From Planctomycetota bacterium (GTDB taxonomy: Bacteria > Planctomycetota > UBA8108 > JACQVS01): a stretch of DNA of 64,000 nt. The number at the start of each line of letters is the position of its first letter. Within the stretch, counting starts at the first letter, position 1. The stretch lies in contig JANQLS010000084.1 of assembly GCA_028280485.1 (NCBI GenBank), forward strand, positions 1 through 64,000. Reading direction: 5' to 3'. Positions 1 through 7,697 of this stretch are shown one piece after another. The notes under the pieces are model-generated. The model made no database searches, had not been told where the DNA came from, and saw only the letters and a program-made list of their open reading frames with translations. Position numbers and translations under genes: made by a program.

Positions 1-30
1 CTGCCTCCGAAGGAGCAAGATTCAACAGAA
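1..30. repeat. Partial copy of the multi-hairpin repeat family B
   Basis: The window opens inside a copy of the repeat that recurs at 34386-34565, 43273-43403 and 52143-52325. What is seen is the end module: a TCCGAAGGAG hairpin core followed by a TTCAACA tail. The rest of the copy lies outside the window, so its length and orientation are unknown. Confidence 0.55.
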
Positions 31-194
31 ACTAATTAGACGAACAAGATTTTAACGATCTAAGCTAAAAAACCCAGACCTCAACACCGTCATATTAGAA
101 AAATTCTCTTTCTCCCTAGGTTTTGAATTTGTAAGCTGAGGCACAAAATATTTTTAGTCTCTAAATCCGCAAAACTAAATTTTAAGCATCCGAT

Positions 195-479
195 ATGATC
201 CCTGAAGAGAAACTCCTCAAAATCCTAGATGCATGCCTCAATATTAGCCAGAAATCCCTCGCAGCCATCGGGTCTGGAAAAGGCACTCAAGCCGCTGAGC
301 CCACTCTCGTGGAGGCTTATACGTCACTCATTCAAGATCTTCATTCTGAGAAGAAAAATGACACCATCTTGGCAGACGAAACCTGGGAGTGGATATGGAA
401 GATTCAACCGGGTTTGAATCCCATTCAAATCTATGGACGCTTAGCGTGGATCAATTACACGATCCTCGATCTATTATAA
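195..479 (+). CDS. Small hypothetical protein (94 aa)
   Basis: I do not recognise this protein. It is a short, mostly helical, acidic sequence with no signal peptide or membrane segment. The N-terminal half looks like a helical hairpin, and the centre holds a Trp-rich stretch (DETWEWIWKIQPG). No clear Shine-Dalgarno precedes the ATG. The amino-acid composition looks protein-like, which is the main reason to keep it. It stands alone, with the window edge on one side and a convergent gene on the other. It could be a real small cytoplasmic protein or a chance frame. Confidence 0.4.
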   Translation: MIPEEKLLKILDACLNISQKSLAAIGSGKGTQAAEPTLVEAYTSLIQDLHSEKKNDTILADETWEWIWKIQPGLNPIQIYGRLAWINYTILDLL

Positions 480-669
480 TTTTTCTAAACGCTGAAGACG
501 GTACGCTAGAGGGCAAAGTGGGCGAGCCGTCACTTTACACCCCTACCCATTTCACTCAAGCCCACTTCACACAAATCCCTCTACCGCCTTGGTACTGAAC
601 CCAAGGATGGAAGACCGATGATTTCGGGCTCAGTATAATAATTAGGTCCTGTTGAATAACTGGAACTAA

Positions 670-1458
670 TTATTTCCTCTTCCTCTTTTTCTTAGCCGAT
701 TTCACTTCCTTAGGATGGACTTTAAAGGTGGCCTTACCTAAAGTTTTCCCAGCTTGAGCGATCAGCCTCAGCTTTTTACCGCCCGAAACAGCTTCCAACT
801 TAAAGGTGACTTTAGAGCTAGATTTGACGGCTCTAGGAACAGAGAAGAACACCCGAGCTTTTAACCAAGATTGCCCTTTAGTTTTCTCCTCTTGGGTCTT
901 CGGATTTGATGAATCCTTTTTTTTAGTACTCTTTATCTTCTCTGAACTTTTCTCTCGCTCTGCGAGCCCCATGGTTTTTCCTGTAGCCTCCAATTTCTTT
1001 TCAGTAGATTTCCTTCTCTTGGAAGGTTTTTGATTCACTGCCTTTTTAGGAGGAGTCCCCAAGATGAAGTAATACGATTTTTTATCTTGAACCATTTTTA
1101 CGGCATGCTCGCCGGCCACAATTATTTGATTTCGATATTCTAATGGGCGATCGGTTTTTATTTTTGCCACGGATTCTAACAAGCATTTAAGTTCAGTTGC
1201 CGGGGTGACCTTTTTTGCCCCCTTTGGTGGGGATAACGATTTAGGACTGTAAGTAAGAACGAATGTACCGAGCTTTTGAACAACTGGTTTAATCTTGCTA
1301 CTCGTTTTCCGAGAATTGGGAACACCAAACGCCTCCCCAGAAATCAATATGCCCGAAATCAACAAAAAGGCGACCCATCCAGTGACCGCACCCCTGCTCG
1401 CCTGTTTTTTCCGGTTCAAGTTTTTAACTTCTAAAAAATTTCTATTGATGAATTTCAT
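670..1458 (-). CDS. Lysine-rich exported hypothetical protein
   Basis: This 262-residue protein has a basic N-terminus followed by a hydrophobic segment at about residues 27-46 (AFLLISGILISGEAFG). It could be a signal peptide with an unusually long n-region or a membrane anchor. The mature part is very rich in Lys and Ser. A low-complexity basic region lies at about 140-195, between two more ordinary segments that contain short beta-like stretches, and the C-terminus ends in a run of Lys and Arg. An AGGA motif sits about nine bases before the ATG. No family is recognised. A basic exported protein could bind nucleic acid, anionic envelope polymers or a protein partner, but nothing in the sequence chooses among these. 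Confidence 0.6.
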   Translation of the reverse strand: MKFINRNFLEVKNLNRKKQASRGAVTGWVAFLLISGILISGEAFGVPNSRKTSSKIKPVVQKLGTFVLTYSPKSLSPPKGAKKVTPATELKCLLESVAKIKTDRPLEYRNQIIVAGEHAVKMVQDKKSYYFILGTPPKKAVNQKPSKRRKSTEKKLEATGKTMGLAEREKSSEKIKSTKKKDSSNPKTQEEKTKGQSWLKARVFFSVPRAVKSSSKVTFKLEAVSGGKKLRLIAQAGKTLGKATFKVHPKEVKSAKKKRKRK

Positions 1459-2300
1459 TTACTAAATTCCTCTCTTCTTCTTGTTAGTGTCTATAACTAA
1501 ATTCCAACCTTCTTTTCTAAAGGCGTAGAGATTTAAAACGCCCAGAGGAGAGCTTCCACCGATTTATCCGCATTCTCCGACAGATTCCTGAAGCCATTTC
1601 ATTCGGCTGACTGAAGTTGTTTGTTGAAACCTATCTCCCGTAAAAAACGAATCCAACCCCGGTAAAATTAGATCCTTTATGAACAGGAGAATTGTCAGTA
1701 CTCCTGACAAAACAATATTAAACCGTTCTCTCTTCTGGGCGTACGTACTTTGAATTCAATCTTTGGCATCACCTCCTTTAGAACTAAAAAATAGGGAGTA
1801 GAAACCGACGTCGATGAAACCGGCCTCTATCGTTTATTAGGGATCGATCGTTTATTTGGGATCGATTAATTGGAAAGGATTGGAAGGAGAACAACTCGCT
1901 TACAAGACCCATGGAGTTGTTCGTACTCGTCGAGCACAAGAGGACTTTAACACCGTGAACTCGACTCGCCACTCGAGTTCAAAATATTTTCAAGCGAACT
2001 TAAATTTGAAGACGATCAACCACCTTGATTCAATCGACTTAGATCATGAATAAAAAATTGGAGCTCATGAATTTTTAGGTGACGATCAATTTTAAAATGA
2101 GAAAATAAGTGGTCTGAAAAATTCGATCTTTCAAAATTTTTTAGACTGTTCTTTTCGGATCCTGTTATAAAACCGACTGAGTCTTGTTGCTCAATTTTCA
2201 AGAAAAGCACAAGGCCTTCAAATTTTGTTCTCAGGTAGATCAGTTTAAAAACGTTCACCTTCGATTCTTAAATTGAACGTAACCCCATTCAATAAAAACT
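1459..2300. other. 842-bp gap without a convincing gene
   Basis: Short open frames occur on both strands, but none has a ribosome binding site or protein-like composition. The stretch is AT-rich and probably holds the divergent promoters of the lysine-rich protein and mazG. An 18-bp tandem duplication lies at 1829-1864. I see no RNA gene. Confidence 0.5.
1829..1864. repeat. Two 18-bp direct tandem repeats
   Basis: The unit ATCGTTTATTAGGGATCG (1829-1846) is followed immediately by ATCGTTTATTTGGGATCG (1847-1864), with one mismatch. Each unit begins and ends with ATCG, so GATCGAT boxes form at the joints. It could be a paired regulator site or a simple duplication. Confidence 0.7.
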
Positions 2301-3152
2301 ATGACTTCAAAACCAACTCCTCCCCCTCCCGGGAATGACACCCTTGGCGAATTGAATCGCCTGATTTCGATCGTCGAAATTTTAAGAAGCCCTCAAGGTT
2401 GTCCCTGGGATCGTAAGCAAACCCTAAGCAGTATGAAGCGCAATTTTTTAGAGGAAGCGGCGGAGGTGGTCGATGCCATCGAACAAGTGGATCCAACAGA
2501 AGCGAACGACCACTCCCACGTTCAAGAGGAACTCGGCGACTTATTAATGAATATTTTCCTGGCTTCACGAATTGCAGAAGAAGCTAATAAATTCAATCTA
2601 CAACAGGTTGCCTTAGAAATTTGCGAAAAGCTCATTCGCCGACATCCCCATGTGTTCGGAGAAGATACTATCGGAGACGTCGATGGAGTGCTCAATCGCT
2701 GGGAGGAAATCAAGGCTCAAGAAAAAGCACAAAAGAAGGTACAGAGCTCGGAGATGGAGTCCATATTAAACAAGGTCCCCCGCAGCTTACCCGCCCTCGA
2801 ATCGGCTCAACAGCTCAGTAAGCGAGCCGCAAAAGTAGGATTTGACTGGCCCAAAGCTGAAGGAGCCCTCGAAAAAGTAGAAGAAGAACTTGAAGAGGTG
2901 CGCTCCTGCCTCGGGGAAGGTAAGATATCTAAGGAAAAATTGAGAGAGGAAATCGGAGACTTGTTGTTTTCAGTCGTGAACCTCGCCCGAAAGACCGATA
3001 TTGATTCAGGGGAAGCTCTACGCTTCGCAAACCAAAAGTTCCGCAGACGGTTCCACCACCTGGAAAAGCGTGCGGGAGGCCTTCCCGAAAACCCTCAACT
3101 CTCTTTAGAACGAATGGAAGAGTTCTGGCAAGAAGCAAAGGAAATGGAATGA
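2301..3152 (+). CDS. mazG: Nucleoside triphosphate pyrophosphohydrolase MazG
   Basis: MazG hydrolyses nucleoside triphosphates to the monophosphate and pyrophosphate, cleaning the nucleotide pool of aberrant NTPs. The 283-residue length fits the two-domain form. The N-terminal domain starts with the family signature (GCPWDRKQT, about 33-41), followed by the metal-binding EExxE motif at 51-55 and EELGDLLMNI further on. The second domain (about 165-260) repeats the helix pattern, with KVEEELEEV and EEIGDLLFSVVNLAR. It shares four bases with the downstream MoxR ATPase gene (ATGA), so the two are translationally coupled. No strong ribosome binding site precedes the ATG. Confidence 0.93.
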   Translation: MTSKPTPPPPGNDTLGELNRLISIVEILRSPQGCPWDRKQTLSSMKRNFLEEAAEVVDAIEQVDPTEANDHSHVQEELGDLLMNIFLASRIAEEANKFNLQQVALEICEKLIRRHPHVFGEDTIGDVDGVLNRWEEIKAQEKAQKKVQSSEMESILNKVPRSLPALESAQQLSKRAAKVGFDWPKAEGALEKVEEELEEVRSCLGEGKISKEKLREEIGDLLFSVVNLARKTDIDSGEALRFANQKFRRRFHHLEKRAGGLPENPQLSLERMEEFWQEAKEME

Positions 3153-4246
3153 ACCAGCTTCCAAAACTAAGTGATCAAGACCGCCACCAGGTTCAGCAAT
3201 TCGGCCAACAGCTCCATCGCATCCGAGAAGAATTATCAAAAAAAATCATCGGGCAAGAAGCAGTCATCGAAGAACTTCTGATTGCCTTATTAGCTCAAGG
3301 CCACTGCTTGCTCGTCGGAGTACCGGGTTTAGCGAAAACTTTATTAATTTCGACGATGGCCGATTTGATCTCACTTAACTTTAAAAGAATTCAATTCACC
3401 CCCGACTTGATGCCCAACGACATCACGGGCGCTACGGTCATCGGCCAAGGGAGTGAGCCGGGATCCCGAGAACTCCGATTTTTAAAGGGCCCTATCTTTT
3501 GCCATCTGTTATTGGCCGATGAGATCAATCGTACTCCTCCTAAAACCCAAGCGGCCCTGATGGAAGCGATGGAGGAACGACAAGTGACCGCCGGAGGGAA
3601 AACCCATAAGTTAGAACCTCCCTTCTTTGTCCTGGCCACTCAAAATCCCATCGAACAAGAAGGTACTTACCCTCTTCCAGTCACTCAACTCGACCGCTTT
3701 CTTTTAGAAGTTCATGTCGATTACCCCGACTTCGATGAAGAGTTTCAAGTGGTAGAACTCACGACATCGGGCTACGAAAGTCAAATCCAGGCTCAGATGG
3801 ATCGAGATGCGATGCTTCAAGCGATTCAACTGGTGAAAAGAATTCCCATTTCAAGTTCCCTCATCGACTATACCACGCGCATCATTCGATCGACTCGGCC
3901 ATCGGAAGCCGAAGAGAGTAGCAGTCAATCGTTAATCCAAGAGTGGATCAACTGGGGAGCCGGCCCCAGGGCAATTCAGAGCATCCTTCAAGGATCCCAG
4001 GCGAGAGCACTCCTTCAAGGACGTGAAGAAGTTTCTGTTGAAGACATCCATCGGGTGGTCTTTCCCGCGCTTCGCCATCGTATGCAATTGAATTACCATG
4101 CCGAAGCCGAAGAGATTCAACCCGACCATATTATTGAGAAAATCTTATTAGGGATGCCCGATCAGCTTTATCAAGCACCCAGCTCTGAAGAGTCCGACAC
4201 TCAAAAGAGCCGCTGGGGTTTCTTGAAAGCCATCTTTGGAAATTGA
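3149..4246 (+). CDS. MoxR-family AAA+ ATPase
   Basis: MoxR ATPases are chaperone-like AAA+ proteins that assist maturation of protein complexes, often together with von Willebrand A (vWA) domain partners. The 365-residue sequence shows Walker A (GVPGLAKT, 57-64), Walker B (LLLADEINR, about 120-129), the family stretch PPKTQAALMEAMEE and the sensor motif ATQNPIEQEGTYPLP, with the usual C-terminal lid domain. It overlaps the mazG stop by four bases. The usual partners (DUF58 and vWA proteins, transglutaminase-like membrane protein) are absent; the next gene is a lipoprotein. Its client therefore cannot be named from context. Confidence 0.92.
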   Translation: MNQLPKLSDQDRHQVQQFGQQLHRIREELSKKIIGQEAVIEELLIALLAQGHCLLVGVPGLAKTLLISTMADLISLNFKRIQFTPDLMPNDITGATVIGQGSEPGSRELRFLKGPIFCHLLLADEINRTPPKTQAALMEAMEERQVTAGGKTHKLEPPFFVLATQNPIEQEGTYPLPVTQLDRFLLEVHVDYPDFDEEFQVVELTTSGYESQIQAQMDRDAMLQAIQLVKRIPISSSLIDYTTRIIRSTRPSEAEESSSQSLIQEWINWGAGPRAIQSILQGSQARALLQGREEVSVEDIHRVVFPALRHRMQLNYHAEAEEIQPDHIIEKILLGMPDQLYQAPSSEESDTQKSRWGFLKAIFGN

Positions 4247-4291
4247 GGGCCGATCCACCGATCATTAAGTAAGACCTTACGTTGATTCAGA

Positions 4292-4954
4292 ATGTCAAAA
4301 TCCATCACCACGATCCTCTTAGCATTTTTGGTCTTACCGAGTTGCACGTACACCCAAGATCGATTGAAGGATGTCACGGACATCATCGATGTTAAAGGTG
4401 GAGCACGAACTCGTTTTGGTTTCGGGGCTAAAGCTGAGGGAACGGATTTCCTTTGGTTGGGACTCGGCTACTCCGCCACTGGAGCCGAGTTCTTTGGCAG
4501 GAAGGTGATGACGCGATCGAATCCATTCGGTAAAGGCTATCGAAAATATCCTTACGTCACGGAGAATATCGCATTTGGAATTGGAGCCGTCGAAGTGGGT
4601 GGGCCCGCAGCGAAAGGAGTCTCCGCGTCTTTTTTCGGATTGAGCCCTTTCGCACTCCAAAGATTCATGTACGAACATAATACTCTGGCTGATCCAGTTG
4701 CTATTCCTTGGCGGGTGGGAGGAGAAATTTGGCTCTTTTTCGTCGACGGTGGAATCTATATAAACTTCGGCGAGATTTTTGACTTAGTTGCGGGCTTAGT
4801 GGGATGGGATCCCTCTGGAGATGATGGAGTCCCTCTCGGTGAGGAAATATTCGAGGAACGAGAGCGGAAAATAGCGGAAAGAAAAGCTGAGAGGGAACGC
4901 GCGAAAAAAAATAGTTCGAGCCCACAAATTAAGAACGAAAGTTCAGATTCGTAG
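4292..4954 (+). CDS. Putative lipoprotein (220 aa)
   Basis: The N-terminus is a short lipoprotein signal peptide ending in the lipobox LPSC, with the lipidated Cys at about residue 17. The mature part is rich in Gly and aromatic residues with a beta-like pattern (GGARTRFGFGAKAEG, LGLGYSATGAEFFGRK). The last 40 residues are a charged helix (EERERKIAERKAERERAKK). No family is recognised. It follows the MoxR gene by 45 bases on the same strand and may be co-transcribed. The likely location is the periplasmic face of a membrane. The pattern recalls small outer-membrane-associated lipoproteins, but that is only an impression. Confidence 0.72.
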   Translation: MSKSITTILLAFLVLPSCTYTQDRLKDVTDIIDVKGGARTRFGFGAKAEGTDFLWLGLGYSATGAEFFGRKVMTRSNPFGKGYRKYPYVTENIAFGIGAVEVGGPAAKGVSASFFGLSPFALQRFMYEHNTLADPVAIPWRVGGEIWLFFVDGGIYINFGEIFDLVAGLVGWDPSGDDGVPLGEEIFEERERKIAERKAERERAKKNSSSPQIKNESSDS

Positions 4955-5000
4955 CAAAAATGTTCTTATAGTGCTGAGGGGCAAAGGGCTGACGTCCTAT

Positions 5001-5020
5001 CCAAATTCGCCAGAATTTGG
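5001..5020. repeat. Palindrome CCAAATTC/GAATTTGG, also found at 61781
   Basis: CCAAATTC and GAATTTGG form a perfect 8-bp stem around the loop GCCA, between two convergent genes. Positions 5004-5020 are an exact 17-base inverted match to 61782-61798, which also lies between convergent genes. It has no T-run, so it is not a standard terminator. Confidence 0.7.
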
Positions 5021-5068
5021 GCGCGAGATTTTAAAGCGTTGATTATCAAAAGCTGGCTCCTTTTGATA

Positions 5069-6853
5069 CTACCTCACCGGCTTACCCAGAATATCTTCAT
5101 AGAGTTCGATGTATTGATTCACCGTATTCTTCGCGTTGATCTTCTGTGTACTCTCGTGCATCACCCGCTGGAGTGTTCCGATGCGAAGGGCCTCATCTTG
5201 TTCGAAGAATTCTAATGCGGCAAGCGTTGCTTCCATCAGGGCTTCCCAGGTGTAATCCTCAAAGAGGAAGCCATTTCCAGTTTCCTCATCGAGCTCTTCA
5301 ACGGTATCCGCCAATCCTCCAGTCCGGTGAACAATGGGTAATGTTCCGTAACGAGGCCCTTCTACCTGCGGAATTCCGCAGGGTTCATAAAGTGAAGGTG
5401 ACAAGATGAAATCGGCCGCTGCTTTTCCCAACTGACTCAACTCCCGAGTGAATTCGCAGTAGCTGACTCGCTCAGGGAATTTCTTTTCTAATCGAATGAA
5501 GGCTTGCTTCAAATTTTCTTGCCCGTTGGCGACGACTGCAAATTGAGCCCGAGGCTTACGTTTTAAAATTTCGGGTATCATATCAATGACGAGTTCGGCC
5601 CCCTTTTGGGGAGAAGACAATCGGTGCGGCCAGAAGAAGAGTGGATCTCGCCGAGTTTGTTTCAATCCGGCCTGCTTTTGGAACTGAAGCTTGTTCTTCT
5701 GTTTCCCTTTTCGAACATCATCGACGGTGTAATTCTTGTAGATGAGGTCGTCGACTCGCGGATTCGCCAAAACAGTTGGAGCATTGATGATTCCAGAGGC
5801 ACGGCCCTCTCGGTCCCGAGCCCGGATGACTTTTCGAAGATTTTTAGGGATGAGTCGCTCTCCCTGAATATCTTCAAAATCCCCCCTGACGATCTCTCTC
5901 AAAAACGTGGGGCTCACCGTGTTGATTCGATCGGAAGCAAATAATCCTGAAGTTAATAAATCGACCTGATTTTTGGAGTAGTGAGTGGCTCCATCTTTGA
6001 AGGAATCGGGGTGAAATTTAAAGTAGAGATGCTCTTGGAAGGGCTCGATGTCGATTCCAAGCTTGTGACTGAGTTCAGGGGTAACGAACTCAGTAAAAAT
6101 ATTGTGGAAAGTGAAGAGGCTTTTAATTCCCCATTTCTTGGCAGCCGCTGGAAGCAAACCCGTCATCCAATCGTTACAGTGGATCACTACATCGGAGTTC
6201 TCACTCGAAATCTTCGGGAAGAGGCCGTAAATACTCCCTCGCATGAAGGCGATAGCCTTTCTTAGATTCAATCGATCTAAGGGGCTACTTTCGTCGTAAA
6301 CCCGCTTGGCCCGCTCGAAGAGCACATCATTGACGAAGTGGATCCGGTCTTGCTCCAAAACTCCCCGAATCATCGCCCGATAACGCTCCTCTGAGACCTT
6401 CCCTTGAGTTTCAAAAAGGCGCTTATAGTGAGGAAGAACGACGTGAACGTTCACACCTTGTCGATAGAGTTCAGCCACCACCGTCGCTGAGATATCGGCT
6501 AAACCACCACCATCCCCAGTTTTGATCATATTGGAGAGGTTTCCCATGTTCTCTGGTAGAGAGACCACCTCCGGGGTAGCGATGAGGATTTGGGGAAGCT
6601 GGGCTCCTTGATTTAAAAACGGAGCTTTATGTGAATTCAAAATCTCGTCTAATCTGGATTTTAACTGCCCCCACCCGACGGCCATTTCAGCGGGATCTCC
6701 ACGGCGAACAACGGAATCGAAGCGGGAAATCGTGGTTTTAATGTCGGGAGTTTTAGGGCTTTTATTCACGCTAAAAAACTTTCTATAGGGAAAGATAAAG
6801 AGCTTCTGAGGGATCCTCAGACTCAGTGCAGTTGAGCGTAGGAGACGAGCCAC
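5069..6853 (-). CDS. Glycogen/starch synthase-like GT5 glycosyltransferase
   Basis: GT5 enzymes transfer glucose from ADP- or UDP-glucose to the growing end of an alpha-1,4-glucan. Family hallmarks are clear: HCNDW in the N-terminal Rossmann domain, FTFHNI, and near the C-terminus SPSLYEPCGIPQVEGPRYG followed by HRTGGLADTV. Two things are odd. The sugar-nucleotide-binding loop, normally KTGGLAD, reads KTGDGGGLAD at 111-120, a three-residue insertion. And that lysine lies near residue 15 in typical GlgA, so there are roughly 90 extra N-terminal residues here. The frame opens with GTG; an ATG at 6685 would give a 538-residue protein that keeps all motifs. No other glycogen gene is nearby, so substrate and donor are inferred from family only. 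Confidence 0.82.
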   Translation of the reverse strand: MARLLRSTALSLRIPQKLFIFPYRKFFSVNKSPKTPDIKTTISRFDSVVRRGDPAEMAVGWGQLKSRLDEILNSHKAPFLNQGAQLPQILIATPEVVSLPENMGNLSNMIKTGDGGGLADISATVVAELYRQGVNVHVVLPHYKRLFETQGKVSEERYRAMIRGVLEQDRIHFVNDVLFERAKRVYDESSPLDRLNLRKAIAFMRGSIYGLFPKISSENSDVVIHCNDWMTGLLPAAAKKWGIKSLFTFHNIFTEFVTPELSHKLGIDIEPFQEHLYFKFHPDSFKDGATHYSKNQVDLLTSGLFASDRINTVSPTFLREIVRGDFEDIQGERLIPKNLRKVIRARDREGRASGIINAPTVLANPRVDDLIYKNYTVDDVRKGKQKNKLQFQKQAGLKQTRRDPLFFWPHRLSSPQKGAELVIDMIPEILKRKPRAQFAVVANGQENLKQAFIRLEKKFPERVSYCEFTRELSQLGKAAADFILSPSLYEPCGIPQVEGPRYGTLPIVHRTGGLADTVEELDEETGNGFLFEDYTWEALMEATLAALEFFEQDEALRIGTLQRVMHESTQKINAKNTVNQYIELYEDILGKPVR

Positions 6854-7099
6854 CTACAGGACAAACTCGATGGACCTGAGATGAGTACTGTCTCTGTATG
6901 AATGAATTAAGGATAAATTTTGAGTGAAATCCCAAACAGGGATCGCAAAAAGTGGATAGATGGCGGTGACTGTCCCCCGGTGTGACCACTCAGTCTTACC
7001 ACCTGGAGTTGTCAGCTGATATTGTGAGCTAAGTATTGCCCGATGACTCAAACCACTTTGAAAATATTGTACTAAAAACTTAAGTGCGGAGAAACAATT

Positions 7100-7537
7100 C
7101 TATTCTCTAAGAATCAGAATCCGCTGAGTCATGATCAAATGCTGAATCACCCTAGAAAAGCCCCTTCTTTTAAGCATACGATCTACGGTGTCGAGCTGAT
7201 TTTCATCTGGGTCGATTAGCCGCATGGGATAAGCAACCACGACCGTTCCTTTTCCAAGAGGAACTTGGCTTAAGGCTTCCTGAAATTTTTCCCACTCTGG
7301 CATATCATCGTATCGAATCACTCGATCGGCATTTCGTCTCTGGTTTCCAGCCCGAACCGACTCATCGAATCCCGCTTGATTGGCTTCATTTGCCGCGCGA
7401 AGAGCGGATAACTCATTGGGATTAGCACATCCAGAAAGGGTGAACCCAGAGAGGGTGCCCGCGAGTAATAGTCCCGCAGAGAGAACTTGCCACCACTGAA
7501 TTCCACCGAGTCGGTCAGCTAAAGTTTTTTGCATCAT
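7100..7537 (-). CDS. Putative lipoprotein (145 aa)
   Basis: This small exported protein starts with two adjacent ATG codons. It has a hydrophobic segment ending in the lipobox LSGC at about residues 34-37, which predicts a lipidated Cys after an unusually long signal region. The mature part has an acidic and amide-rich helix (ELSALRAANEANQAGFDESV). A compact alpha/beta-looking domain of about 80 residues follows (GKGTVVVAYPMRL ... MTQRILILRE). No family is recognised. It stands alone between the GT5 gene and prkA, all on the same strand, with gaps of about 250 and 160 bases. Confidence 0.65.
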   Translation of the reverse strand: MMQKTLADRLGGIQWWQVLSAGLLLAGTLSGFTLSGCANPNELSALRAANEANQAGFDESVRAGNQRRNADRVIRYDDMPEWEKFQEALSQVPLGKGTVVVAYPMRLIDPDENQLDTVDRMLKRRGFSRVIQHLIMTQRILILRE

Positions 7538-7697
7538 TAAATTCTACTTTGACCTGATTCAAGTTCAGCTGAAGCCAGGTTCATAAAAAGGCTCATGAGG
7601 AGTTCACCAGGATTTTACTGATGGGCTCATCGGGACGCGGGAAAGAATCATCGAGCTGATTGTAAGATTTGATTCTAAGTCTTTCGGGGGAAAAGTT

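Noticed and set aside
1856-2258. Short frames in the gap before mazG
   Set aside because: They overlap one another on both strands, have no ribosome sites and look AT-driven.
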